Below, in pieces: positions 14,461 to 27,600 of a stretch of 64,000 bases of DNA. The stretch comes from Chionoecetes opilio. Taxonomy: Eukaryota; Arthropoda; Malacostraca; Decapoda; Majidae. The notes beneath the pieces are model-generated. The model was not told where the DNA came from. It did no database searches and was given only the letters and a program-made list of their open reading frames with translations. The DNA lies in contig JACEEZ010007105.1 in assembly GCA_016584305.1 (NCBI GenBank), forward strand, positions 1 to 64,000, written 5' to 3'. Position 1 is the first letter of the stretch. Each line of letters begins with the position of its first letter. Position numbers and translations under genes: made by a program.

Positions 14461-15020
14461 TTAAAAACTAAGTTTGATAAAAACGTAATATACCGTTATA
14501 TCAAAATAACTAACCTAGTACTCTTTCCTATTTTATAGCTGTTAAGTATATTAAGCTATTAAACTATATTATCTTACTATATATGTAAGCTAACTTATAG
14601 GTGCTAATTGTTCTAAAAAGAGGATTGTATACTCAATTGTAGGAAAACCGCATATAATCACCGAATGCATTAGCTAATATCATTGAAAAACATTACATTT
14701 ATGGCGTTTATAGCAATATGATAAGTAAAATTACTTGTATATATACCAATTAATTTTACTTACATATTGCTATAAACCCATAAAATGTATGTTTTCCAGT
14801 GATATTAGCTAATTATCGGTGATATATAGCTGTTTTTCTACGAAAATTGAAGATACAATGACTCTTTTTAGAACAATAGCACCTATAAGTAGCTTACATA
14901 TATATTAAGATAATATAGTTAATAGCTTAATATACATTAAGCTAATAAAAGAAGAGTACTAGGTTACATTTATTGTGACTATAACGTATATTGCAAGCGT
15001 TTTTCATAAGGTTTTTTTTC
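14461..15020. repeat. Large palindrome, array orientation flip (+ to -)
   Basis: Left arm 14,461-14,741 is a forward A+/A sequence and right arm 14,742-15,020 is its reverse complement. gcaatatgataagtaaaatta at 14,713 is mirrored by taattttacttacatattgc ending at 14,770, placing the axis near 14,741. The ~34-bp A+ segment occurs at 14,538-14,587 and again, inverted, at 14,896-14,945, equidistant from the axis. Both arms carry the uncommon cctagtactctt form of the Af/A tail. The axis sits within the TTGTATATATAC palindrome of the monomer. Confidence 0.8.
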
Positions 15021-15204
15021 TTGCAAAACTATAGCGTTATTGTATATTATATACAAGTAGTTTTACTGATCATATTGCTATAAGCAAACATAAAAGGTAG
15101 GGTTTTCAATGATTTAAGCACCTAGTTATCAGTGAAGAGTTGTTTTTTTCTACAAATTGAAGTATATTCTGTTATCTCTGTAGCTAAATAGCCTTTGATA
15201 TTTG

Positions 15205-15715
15205 CTACAAAACTAATTTTACAAAAATTAATAGCCCAACAATAGTATTTGACCCATGAAATTTATATATCAATTTTAATCTTTAAAAAACAAATAATTT
15301 TTTCAAGTATTTTAAGGTATTTTTGAAGGCTAAAAAAGTCGAAATTTGACATTGTTAAGCACTTTTAGCACAAAATATATTTTTCAATATTATGAGGTTA
15401 AAATTACGATATTTCATGAAATTAGGTATCACAATATTAATCTTAATAACAACGTTTTCATAGATTTTTAATGTATTTTTTAAGGGTCTAAAAATGTCCG
15501 AATTTGACATTATTCGACATAGCACTTTACAAAATTATACTTACAATATTATGAACTTAAAATATGTATTTTTCATTAAAAATTAGTCTTTTCCCTCCTA
15601 TTCCGCTTCCTTTTTGCCATAAAAAATTATGTATCCAATTTTAAATCTTGAACAACGTTTTTCGAAGTGTTTAAATTTATTGAGGGCTAAAAAATGAAAA
15701 ATGTTATTAGGCTTT
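15205..15715 (-). repeat. T repeat array, reverse orientation, with insertion
   Basis: Reverse-strand T copies are recognised by aaaagtcgaaatttgacatt (about 15,335), gtccgaatttgacattattc (about 15,496) and a final gagggctaaaaaatg (about 15,680). The array is longer than usual because a short GC-richer segment interrupts it at 15,587-15,617 and several small insertions occur. Confidence 0.75.
15587..15617. other. 31-bp pyrimidine-rich, GC-richer insertion in T
   Basis: About half of these bases are C or G, far above anything in clean satellite around it, and almost all are C or T (ccctcctattccgcttcc). Sister T copies read straight through this place. The T word cattaaaaatta lies just before it and a near-duplicate, cataaaaaatta, just after it, resembling a short target duplication. 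I do not recognise the insert. It may be a foreign fragment, adapter-like debris or a real microinsertion. Confidence 0.6.
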
Positions 15716-18700
15716 TTTAAAAGGAAATTAAGTTTTATAGTTTTTTCTAAGAATTGTATTTAAAATATTTAAATTAAAAAGATGAGATTATATGTGATAA
15801 ATTATATTAACTTTTTCATATTTTGTAATTGTTTATATTAATTAAACGAAATTTATTTTTAATAATTTATAGACAAAATGTTTTTTAATTTTTAAGCTAG
15901 TTAGGGATTATAGTTTTTTAAATAAAACAATCCAATTTTTAAAATTTACCTATATATAACATAAATAAAGTTTTAAAATAATAATAGTATATTGTAATAA
16001 GGTTTTTTATAAGTTATTCTTTTTTAAATTTTCTATTTTTATATATACAAGTAGTTTACTTATAAATTTATATTAAACAAAAATGTAATGTTTTAATGAT
16101 TTTAGTAGTTATGTAATATTGTTTTTCCAATTTGAATTAAATCTTATTTATATTTTGAAATAATAATTAATTCTTAAAATAAAAGAAGATTAGATTTTAT
16201 TGTAAATTATTTTTAAAATATTTTAGTACTATTAATATCATTGAAAACATAATTTATTTTAAACAATAAATTTAAATTTATTGTATTATTAAAATAACTC
16301 AATTTACAAAACTATAAAACAATTTTTTTAAATTTATATTAAAAAAACCATTACTTTTAATTATTTTTTATAATGTTATTATTTTTAAATATGAATATTA
16401 AAAGATTTTTATAAATTTGAAATAAATTATTTAATATAAGTATTTTAAATGTTAAAAATAATTTTATTAAGTTTAGCATTTTATAAAAAAAAGTTAAAAG
16501 GGGGTATAATTTTTTAGTTTAAATTTTGAAAGTATTCAAAATTTTAAAGTATTTTTGTAAAATTGCTATTTTAATATTTCAGCTTTTAAAGAGTTAATTT
16601 ATTAATAAATGATTATATTATACTTTTTCTAATTTTTTAATGAATTATTTTAATAATAATTTACATTATTTGAAATTTTTAACAAAAGTTCTTTAATATT
16701 AAGCTTTATTACAGGTTATATAAATGTGTTTTTTTAATAATATTTTTGTAAATAATTTTCCTTAAAAGAGTAAAATCATTTACAAATATAATTAACTATA
16801 ATATTATATAAGGTATATAAGTATTTCATATTTTTAAAATTAAGCGTATTATATTTTAAAATATTTTGATTATAATCTTAAATTATTTTGTTAAAAATTA
16901 ATATTTCATGATAAGCTGTTTACAAAATGAGTATTCATCTTTTTAAAATTTAGCATTAAATATTTTAATAATAATAAATAATTAAGTATATTATAGTAAA
17001 GTATATTCAAGTTTTGAATAGTTCTTGAAATAACGTTATTTATAATATAAAATATTTTTTTTAAATATTGAATTAAACATAAAATGATTATTAAAAATAA
17101 GCTCATTAAGGGTTTAAATGCTTTTCTACAATTGAGTAAAACTTTTTAAAAATTGTATATAAGTAATTACTATTATAATATTAAGCTAATACAATGATTT
17201 AAGCTAATATTTATAAAGTATATTACTATATTAATTTTTTAAATGATTTAAACTTTTTCAAAGTTTAAATTTAGCTATTAAAATCAAGTATTTTATACAT
17301 TTTGCTTATAATATTAAATTGTGTTTTAAATTGTTTTAAATTTTTATATGAAAGTGTTTTTTATCAATAATTATATTTTTATTTGATAAATGTTTTAATT
17401 TTTACAATTTTTTTTCATGTACTAATTAAAAAATTTAAAAATTTATTTCTAACTAAAATCAATTTATTTAAAAATATATTTAATTTTAATAGTTTTTAAA
17501 GTAAAAAGTCATTTTAATAATAAGCATTTTACAAATTATTTTTCAATATTATAGGGTAAAGTTATTTATGTAATTAATTAATATTGAAGTTAATACATAA
17601 GTTTTTTCAATGTTTATTTATTTAAAGTTAATATTCAATACATTAATTAGTCTTTAAAATTATATTATATTGATAATTATTTCATTTATAAAAATTTTTT
17701 TGAAATTAGAACAATACTTTTTCAAGTATTTAATGTATTTTTAGGCTAAACAATCGATTAATTTTCAGCTTTTTAATTAGAGATTAATTTTTATTAAAGT
17801 ATTTTTTAAAATTTAGTATTAAATTAGTTTATAATAATTTGTAATAATATGTATATTGTATTAATTTTTTAGTTTTGAATTTTTAATTATTAAGAAAATT
17901 TTACTTATAAAAGTTTATATAAATTTTTTTAAAATTAATTTTAAAAAATTTATTAGTTTTTAAAAATTAATTAAAAAAACCTTTTTTTAGATTAAAATGC
18001 TATAATTTTACTAAAATATATTAAATATTAAAATAGGAAATTTATTTTTAAAAATGTTATTAAGTTTTTTCATGTTTTTTTAAATAATTTAATTTAAAGT
18101 ATTTAACTTATAATATTCATATATACTAAATTGTATTTTTAAATGTAATATTAGATCTATATATAGTTCTCAAATTGATAAATTTATTTTAAAATTTAAT
18201 TAAGTATTAATTAATTTTAGAGAATAATTTTATAAATGTATTTAATACTGTTTTTAAAAAATGATTATTTAAAACATTAATACGTTATTTATGTTTTATT
18301 ATTATGTTAAAAATGAATTACATTAAAATTTGTTTGTAAAATTGTTATAATCTTTTTAAAATGTATAATGTTCTTAATTAAGAGTAATAGTTGATGTAAA
18401 TTTATATTTTTCCGTTAATAAATATAATTTAAAATTAGAAAAATTTATTTCAATAATTTCCAATTAAATCATTATTTAATTTATTGTTAATTATTTTTAA
18501 AAAAAAACATTTTTTAAATAAAAGATTTAACTTATATATAAAATCTACATTAATAAATACTATAAAAGTTATATAAGTATTTTCATAAATTATTAGCTTA
18601 TAAAATAATTAAATATTTTAAGGAAATATGCATAATAAGCTATTTGATTAGAGAAATTAAATATTGTTATATATGTTTTAGAAAATTGCATATAAACTTA

Positions 18701-20400
18701 ATTATAATAGACTTAAACATTATTAGTATAATAAAATTTAAAATATTTATTTTTTTAATGCAATGTATTCATAATAGAAGGATTTACATTATGTAATTTC
18801 ATTTAAAACATATATTTAGTTTTAATTTTATTATAGTTAACATTCTTTAAAATTGAAATTAAAATCCTTTAAAATAATACCGATAAATTACTTTATTAAA
18901 AATGATTAGAGTAATAAATTATTTATGGATATAAAGTTAATTGAAGGTTAATTAAGTTTTTAATTTGATTATTATAAATAATTATTACTATTTTTTTAAA
19001 TTAAAATTAAAAGTTTTTATTAAATATTTACCTATTATAGTATTAAAATTGGTATAATATCTTTTTTAGATCTATTTTAAACCTAAAAAGGTTTTTTAAT
19101 ATACTTAAAGAATATAGTTTTATTTATTAAAGTATATTAATGTTTTTATAGTATTGCAACTTATTTATTAATTACTAATAGTAATTTATTTATATTCTAT
19201 AAAATAAATGTAGGTTTTCATGATATAGATTATCGTGTTATAGCTGTTTTCCTAAAAAATTATTAAATTCCTTTTTAGAACAATTAGCACCTAAAATGAG
19301 TTACATAATATTAGTATATAGGTTATAGTTATAGCGTTTATAAAATTAAATTACAGTTTTATTTTATAAACTATATTGCATACTTTATCAAGTTTTCAAA
19401 ATTAGGTTTTAATATATAAGATATTTTATTATTATACTTACAAAAATATAACTTTCGTTTTAAAATTTAGCTATTATAGTAAATGTTATTACTAAAATAA
19501 GATATTTTAATATAGTTAAAGCTTTTATATTTGGGAAACTTTTTTTAAAAATAGCAAATATAGTATTTATAATAATATCATTTTATTTAAATAATATTTT
19601 TTCAATTTTAATTATTTATAAATAAATAAAGTTTTAAATTGATAGTAAGCATTTTAAAATTTTTTCAATTTAAATTAAAAATGTATTTTATAATTTATAT
19701 CATATTAATAATAAAAAAATTTTTAAAGTATTTTTATGTATTTAGGTAAAAATTTATTAATAAATTTTTCAAGTATTTTTATAAAAAAATTATATTTATT
19801 ATTAATATTACAAATATTATTTTTTAAAATTATGTATAAATTTTATTTTTAAAAAAAGTTTTAATTGTTTAATGTATTTTAGAGGCTTAAAAATTTAAAT
19901 TGACATTATTCTTTTGTAAAAATTAATGTTTAATTATATTTTAGTAAAATTTATTTTAAAATTTTAGTTAATAAAATTTGAGACTCTATATTTGAAAAAT
20001 TTATATTAACGTGTTTTCATAGTTTGGTTTTAATATTGTATTAATTTTAATAAATATTATAATATTTATACATAAAAATTGTGTTCTTTTAATATTTAGC
20101 TTTAATGGTGATATAATGTTTTTCAAAAATTTATAAATCTTTTTTTAAAATAATTTGAACCTATGTAAGTATTTACATTTATAATAAAATAATAGAGTAA
20201 TGGTTATTTTTGAATTAAGGTTATTGCAGAGCGTTATTCATAGTTTTTCTAAATGTAGTTATTTGTATTAACAATTTTTAATTTCATTAATTTATAATAA
20301 CAAAATGTTATTTTTAATATATGTTTTTTGGTGATAAAGCTTTTTCTCAATTGGAATAAAATCTATTTTTATATAATTGCTGTATAAATAGCTTAACTAA
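15716..20400 (-). repeat. Degraded T-rich sequence, reverse satellite underneath
   Basis: Reverse-strand monomer words surface at intervals: tatatacaagtagtttactta near 16,042, caattgagtaaaac near 17,131, then a good stretch at 19,205-19,310 (tagctgttttcctaaa, agaacaattagcacct), and 20,010-20,340 (gttttcatagtttgg, gttattcatagttt). T over A excess on this strand agrees with reverse orientation. Most of the 4.7 kb is otherwise unreadable AT. A 66-codon minus-strand frame at 16,906-17,106 is chance. Confidence 0.5.
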
Positions 20401-20635
20401 ATTAAGCTAATTTTAAGAAAAGGTATTTATGATATTAATTTGTAAAAAAGTTTATATCCGTAATAGAATTTGATAAAAACTATTTAAATATATGCTATAT
20501 ATAAAAAATTTTAATTTATACCAATAAGTTAACAGTTTATCAGAACTATGAAAATTTGAAATTACTTATTAAATTATAAACATACTTTATTTATTTAATT
20601 ATGTAAGTTTTAGTAAATTAATTAAAAAAAAAGTA
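20401..20635. repeat. Transition zone, orientation - to +
   Basis: Reverse-strand words are last seen near 20,340. Forward words (acagtttatcagaactatgaaa near 20,530) appear from about 20,500. The junction itself is degraded, so no clean axis can be placed. Confidence 0.45.
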
Positions 20636-20895
20636 TACTTCAATGTAAAATAAACACAAAACACTAAATTTGAAAATGAAAAAACATTTTGAGGTATAAA
20701 GCATTATTATAAAGTAAATTCCTTCTATTAATGATATTACACTACAATTACAACAAACTATGAAAAACACGTGTAATATACAATGTTATCACAATATAGA
20801 GTCTCAAACTCCTATTATAAGCTACAGTAGTTTTAAAATAGCAATTTCTTACGAAAAAAATATAATACCACATTTTAATTTCTCTATCAAAAAAA

Positions 20896-21365
20896 GGGCT
20901 GAATAATGTCAATTTTCGACATTTTTTAGCCCCTCAAAAATACATTAAAACACTTGAAAAAACGTGTTTCTAAGATTAAAATTGATACATAATTTTTATG
21001 AAAAATACATATTTTAAGTTCATAATATTGTAAAGTATAGTTTTGTAAAAGTGCTGAATTAATGTCAAAATTCGGACATTTTTTAGCCTTAAAAATACAT
21101 TAAATACTTGAAAAAACGTTTTTTATTAAGATAATATTTGATACCTAATTTCATGAAAAATACATATTTTTAACCTCATAATATTGAAAAATATAGTTGT
21201 GTAAAAGTGTTAATAATGTCAAAATTTCGCTTTTTTTTAGCCTTCAAAAATACATTAAAATACTTGAAAAAATATTGTTTTTAAGATTAAAATTGATATC
21301 TAAATTTCATGCAAAATACATATTTTTAGCTATTAATTTTGTAAAATATAGTTGTAGAAATATCA
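20896..21365 (+). repeat. T repeat array, three copies
   Basis: Copies begin at about 20,896, 21,051 and 21,207. The first retains the complete hairpin gggct-gaat-aatgtc ... gacatt-tttt-agccc. The second keeps aatgtc/gacatt and the third does not. Confidence 0.85.
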
Positions 21366-22492
21366 AATGGCTATTTAGCTACAGATATAAAGAAATATAC
21401 TTCATTTGTAGAAAAAAACAACTCTTCACTGATAACTAAGCTAAAATCATTGAAAACACTACATTTTATGTGTTATAGCAATATGATAAGTAAAACTACT
21501 TGTATATATATACAATAACGCTACAGTTTGCAAGAAACTATGAAAAACGCTTGCAATATACCGTTATATCAAAATAATATACCTATTACTCTTCTATTTA
21601 TTAGCTTAATGTATATTAAGCTATTAAGCTATATTATCTTAATATATGTAAGCTACTTATAGGTGCTAATTGTTCTAAAAAAGGTGTATACTTCAATTGT
21701 AGGAACATAATATCATACTAGCTATATATTGAAAACACTACATTTATGGTTTATAGCAATATGATAAGTAAAATTACTTGTATATATACAATAACGCTAC
21801 AGTTTGCAAGAAACTATGAAAAACGCTTGCAATATACCGTTATATCACAATAAATAACCTATTACTCTTCTATTTATTAGCTTAATGTAATGTAAGCTAC
21901 TTATAGGTGCTAATTGTTCTAAAAAGAGGATTGTATACTTCAATTTGTAGGTAAACAGCTATATATCACCGATAACTAGCTAATATCATTGAAACACTAC
22001 ATTTTATGGGTTTATAGCAATATGATAAGTAAAATTACTTGTATATATACAATAACGCTACAGTTTACAAGAAACTATGAAAAACGCTTGCAATATACCG
22101 TTATATCACAATAAATAACCTATTACTCTTATATTTATTTGGTTAATGTAATGTAAGCTTCTTATAGGTGCAAATTATTTAAAAAAAAGGATTGTATACT
22201 TCAATTTGTAGAAAACAGCTATATATCACCGATACCTAGCTAAAATCATTGAAAAGTACACATTTTGAGGGTATAAAGCATTATCATAAGGTAAATTCCT
22301 TCTATTAATGATATAACACTGCAATTAAAAAGAAACTATGAAAAACAAGTGTAATATACCATTGTATCACAATAGAGAGTCTCAAACTCCTATTAAGCTT
22401 ACAGTAGTTTAAAATAGCAATTTCTAACAAAACAACTATATACCACATTTTGAATTTCTATCAAAATAAGCTGAAAATTCAATTTTCGACAT

Positions 22493-22856
22493 TAATGCTT
22501 TAGTTTCTTTATAATTGTATAATGCTTTATACCCTCAAAATGTGTTCTTTCAATTAATAAGCTATTTATCGTGATATATAGCTAGTTTGTCTACAAATTG
22601 AAGTATACAATCCTTTTTATAAATAAATTGCACTATAATGAAGCTTACATTAATTAACCAAATAAAAAAGAGTCATATTATTTATTGGATATAACGTCAT
22701 ATATTCGACAAGTCTTTTCATAGTTTCTTGTAAACTGTAGCAATATTGATATATACAATACTTTACTTATCATTGATCTATAAACCATAAATGTAGTGTT
22801 TTCAATGATATAGCTAGTTATCGTGAATATAAGCTGTTTCTACATAATTGAATATC
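22493..22856 (-). repeat. Inverted block I
   Basis: Reverse complement of the A/Af/Bg sequence that precedes it at about 21,930-22,280. The junction follows tttcgacattaatgctt. The far edge is near ttgaatatcacaataaataacctc, where the next leader begins. Confidence 0.8.
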
Positions 22857-24600
22857 ACAATAAATAACCTCTTAATCTTCTATTTATTCAGCTTAATGTA
22901 ATGTAAGCTACTTATAGGTGCAATTATTCTAAAAAAGGATTTATACTTCAATTTGCAGGAAAACAGCTATATATCACCGATAACTAGCTAATATCATTGA
23001 AAACAATAACATTTATGTGTTTATAGCATATATAAGTAAATTACTTGTATATATACAATAACGCTACAGTTTACACGAAACTATGAAAAACGCTTGCAAT
23101 ATACCGTTATATCACAAAAATAACCATTACTCTATATTTATTAGCTTAATGTAATGTAAGCTACTTATAGTGCAATTATTTAAAAAAGGTTGTCTACTTC
23201 AATTTGTAGAAAACAGCTATATATCACCGATACTAGCTAAAATCATTAAAAGAACACATTTTGAGGTATAAGCATTATATAAGTAAATTCTTCTATTAAT
23301 GATATTACACTACAATTAACAACATAAAACTATGAAAAAACGTGTAATATACAATTTTATCACAATATAGAGTACCAAACTCTATTATAGCTTACAGTAG
23401 TTTAAAATAGCAATTTCTTACAAAAAAATATAATACACATTTTAATTTCTCTATCAAAAAAGGGCTGAATAATGTCAATTTCGACATTTTTTAGCCCCTT
23501 CAAAAATACATTAAAACACTTGAAAAAACGTTTTTCTAAGATTAAATATTGATACCTAATATTTTATGAAAAATACATATTTTAAGTTCATAATATTGTA
23601 AATATAATTTGTAAAAGTGCTAATAATGTCAAATTCGGAATTTTTTAGCCTTTAAAAAATACATTAAAATACTTGAAAAATACGTTGTTTTAAGATTAAT
23701 ATTGATACCTAAATTTCATGAAAAATACATATTTTAACTCATAATATTGAAAAATATAGTTGTTACAAATCTTAATAATTCAAATTTGACTTTTTTAGCC
23801 TTTCAAAAATACATTAAATAACTTGAAAAAATATTGTTTTAAGATTAAAATTGATATCAAATTTCATGAAATAATATTTTAGCATATAAGTTGTAAAAAT
23901 ATAGTTGTATAGCAATATAAAGCTATTACTACAGATATAAAGAAATATACTCGCTACATTTAAGAAATATAAAAACCTTCAATATAACTATACTAAATCA
24001 TGAATACACTTACTCTTTATTTTATTAGCATATATGTAATTAAGCTACTTGTATATATATACAATAACTAAGTTGCAAGATAACTTGAAAACGTTGCTAT
24101 AGTTATATCACAATAAATAAATAGTATACTTCTATTTTAGTTAAGTATATTAAGCTATTAAGCTAATATCTTAATATAATGACTATTATATGCAATTGTT
24201 TAAAAAGAGGATTGTATACTTAATTTGTAGTTGAAAACATGTATATATCACCGATAACTAGCTAATATCCATTAAACACTTACATTTATGGTTTATAGCA
24301 ATTAGATAAGTAAAATTATTGTATATAACAATAACCTACAGTTTGCAAGAACTATGAAAAAACGCTTGCAATATAATAGTTATATCACAATAAAAACTAT
24401 TACTCTTCTATTTATTAGCTTAATGTAATGAAGCTATCTATAGGTGCTAATTGTTCTAAAAAAGAGGATTGTATACTTCAATTTGTAGGTAAAACAGCTA
24501 TATATCACCGATAACTAGCTAATATCATTGAAAAACACTACATTTATGGTTTATATAGCAATATGATAAGTAAATTACTTGTATATATCAATAACGTACA
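22857..24600 (+). repeat. HOR copy, forward, ends in noise
   Basis: Leader, A from 22,944, Bb from 23,195, T x3 from 23,462, a disordered A+ zone at 23,948-24,216, A 24,217-24,473, next A (Af expected) from 24,474. At about 24,600 legible sequence gives way to homopolymer runs. In the A+ zone a shortened monomer (23,948-24,040) is followed by a second A+ start near 24,046, so bases are missing or duplicated there. Confidence 0.75.
23462..23915 (+). repeat. T repeat array, three copies
   Basis: Starts at about 23,462, 23,616 and 23,767. The third copy is ragged (cttaataattcaaatttgac). The array leads into the tatttt-agc and gatataaagaaatatac exit sequence as usual. Confidence 0.75.
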
Positions 24601-27600
24601 TTTTAAAAAAAACAAAAACCTTGCAATATACAACACTTTAAAAACCCTGCCTTTTTTTTTTTGGTTATTAAAAAAAACCTTTATTTAAAAATTTTTTTAA
24701 AAAAAATTGTTACTTAATTTTAAAAAATATTACCCCATACCAAGTTAAAAAAAAAAAAACCATTTGGGGGAAAAGCTTTATAAAAGGTAAATTCCTCATT
24801 AAATAAAAGGGTTAAAAGAAATATGAAAAACAAAAATACTTGAAATCAAAAAAAGTTTCAAACCCTATTAAAAAGCTTCTATTTTAAAAATAAAACAAAA
24901 AAACAACCCTTTTTTTTTAAAATAAAACATTTTAATTTTTTTAAAATTTTTTTTTTTGTGAAATTTAAAAAATGTTTCCAATTTTGGGGTTTTAATTTTT
25001 ATGTTTTCCCCTTTAAAAAAAAATTTTTTAAAAAAAAGCTTCTACTTTCCCCCTTAAAAAAATTTTTTTTTTTTAAAATAAAATTTTTATATTTTTTAAA
25101 AAGTGTTTTAAAAATTTAAAAATTTTATTTCAATCCTTTTTTTTTTTAAAAAAGCTTTATAAAACTTTTTCATTAAAAAACCCAAAAAAAAATTTAAATT
25201 TTTTTAATATTTATTTATAATTTTAAGGTAATATTAAAAGGGTTTTTTTCAATTTCAAAAACACTATAATCCCCTTTTTTTTCTATAAAATTTGAAAAAA
25301 AAATTTTGGTTTTCTTATAAAAAAAGTTTTTAAAAAAAATGTTTTCTTAAAATATTATTTAAAAAAATAAACATTTTAATTTTTTATATTTAAAATTAAT
25401 TAATACTTAAGGTTTTTTTAAAAAAAATTTTTACTTAATTTGAAAAACGTATTTACCATAATGAAAAATATTAAAACAAAAATTTTGGGTTTTTTGCATC
25501 AAAAAAAAATTTTTTGTTTTAATAAAAAAACCACATTTTAAAAACCAAAAATTTTTAAAAAAGGCTAAAAATTTTTACCGTTAAAAAAATTTTTTAAAAA
25601 AAAAAACCCATTAACTCAAAATAAAAACTAATTTTTTCATTTTTGTAAAAATTATTTAAAAAAAATTTTTTCCAAAAAAATTCATTTTTAAAAAATATTT
25701 TAATTTAAATAAAAATTAAAAATCTAAAAAAATTTTTTTTATTAAAAAAAATTATATAAAAAAAAACCTTTTTTTTAAGTTTAAAAAATTTACTTAAACA
25801 AAAAAAAAAAATTTTTTCCCAATTTTTAAAAAAATATGTTAAATCTTTAATAATTAAAAGAAAGTTTTTTAAAAATACAATTTTTTTTAGAAAAAACTAA
25901 ATACTAATTTTTAAAAATTTTTATAAAAAAATTTTTTTTTTTTTTTGAAAATTTTTTTAGTTTAAAAAAAAACCTTTTAAAAAAAAAAATTTTTCCCTGA
26001 AAAATTTGAAATAATTTTATAAAATTTAAAAAAAATTTTAATTTAAATTAAATAATTTTGAAAAAAAAATTAAATTAATTGAAAAAATTAAAAATTAATT
26101 TTTAAAATATTAAAAAAACTTTTTTAATTTTTAATTTAACAAAATTTCTAAAAAATTTTTTTAATTTTGAAAAATTTTTTTAAAAAATTTTAAAAATTGA
26201 AAAACCTTTTTTTAGTTTTAAAAATAAAAAAAATTTTTTGAAAAAAAAAGTTTTAAAAAATTGAAAATTAATTAAATTTACAAAATAAAAATTTTCTTTT
26301 TTTAATAATTGAAGAAATAAAAAGGCATTTCTAAAAAAAAATTTATACTTCTTTTAGAAAAAAAACAATTCCCATTCTAAAATTTTGAACTCATTTTAGG
26401 GAACAAAAATATAAGAAAAATATTTAAAAAAAACCCTTTTTAAAATTAAAAAAGGTTTACGTTTTCAAAAACCTTTAAAAAAGTTGAATATAGTTTATAA
26501 AAAAAAATTATTTTTTATTTTTTGAAAAAAAACCCTAAAAGCAAATTTAAAAAAAATTTTTTTGGGGAAAAAGCTTCCCCAAAAAATTATCAAAATTTTT
26601 TTAAAAAAAGAAATTTTAAAAAATTTTTTGAAAACCCCAAAAAACAAATTTTTAAACCGGTTTTAATACAATTTCTAAAAAAATTTACCCATTTTAATTT
26701 TTAACAAAAATATAATCAAAATTTTTTTTTAAATTTCAAAAATCTTTTTGGGAAATTTTAAAAAGTTTTTTTTTAAATTTTTTCCCTTTGTTTTTTAAAA
26801 ATTTTCAAAAATTTTTTATCTTTTTTTTTAAAAATTTAAAAAAAAACTTTTTAAAATTAAATTTTTCAAAAAAAAAAAAATTATTTTGGGGTAACGGTAT
26901 ATTAAATTTTTTATATTTCTTAAAAACCCTTAGGTTATGATATATAAAGAAATTTTTACTTTATTTTCATAAAAAAAAGTATTTTTTAAGAAACTTTTTG
27001 GGAAAAACGTTTCCAAAAATTAAGTTTACAAAAAAATAACCTTTATTTTATTTTAGTAATGAAATTTAAGTCGGGGGGAAAAAATTTTTAAAAAAAAAGA
27101 AAAACCTAAATTTGGAAAACACTAATATCAGAAAAATTTTAAAATTTTAAAAAAAAAATTTATTTTTAAAAACTTAATAAGAAATTTTAGAATATAAAAA
27201 CCCTTTTAAATTAAAAGAAAAAAAAAATTTAATATATTTATACAAAAAAAACCAATCTTTTTTAAATTAGTTTTTAAAAAATAAAATTTTTTAAACCCAA
27301 AACAAAAAAAACCCCTTTTTTAAAAAACAATTTATAAAATCTAAAATTTTTTAAAAACTTTTTAAAAATTTTTAAAAAAGTTTCTTTTATAAATTTTTAA
27401 TCATTAAAAAAAAAAAAAATTTTTTTAAAAATTTTAATTTATTTTATCTTTGAAAAATGCTTTTTTCCCCAAAAAATATAAAACAATTTTTTTTTTAAAA
27501 AAAAATTAAAATTTTTTTAAAAAAAAACTAAAACATTAAAAAAAAAGGAAAGAAAATTTGGAAATTTTTTAAAAAACAAAAATTTAACTTTTTAAAGTTT

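Larger units (their letters stand above)
20636..22856 (+). repeat. HOR copy, forward, lacks its first monomer
   Basis: Starts within Bb (tactt at 20,636), then T x3 from 20,896, A+ from 21,398 with the extra AT segment about 21,610-21,650, A 21,689-21,935, Af 21,936-22,196, Bg 22,197-22,468, block I from 22,493. The 21.4-22.3 kb part is among the cleanest forward sequence of the first half. An open frame at 21,197-21,439 spans T copy 3 and A+ and is not a gene. Confidence 0.85.

Noticed and set aside
16906..17106. 66-codon minus-strand open frame
   Set aside because: In near-pure A/T degraded sequence; composition alone explains it.
21197..21439. 80-codon plus-strand open frame
   Set aside because: Spans T copy 3 and the start of A+. 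Not preserved in the other T arrays.
26522..26704. 60-codon Lys/Phe-rich open frame
   Set aside because: Pure homopolymer noise (AAA and TTT codons); no domain, no conserved start.
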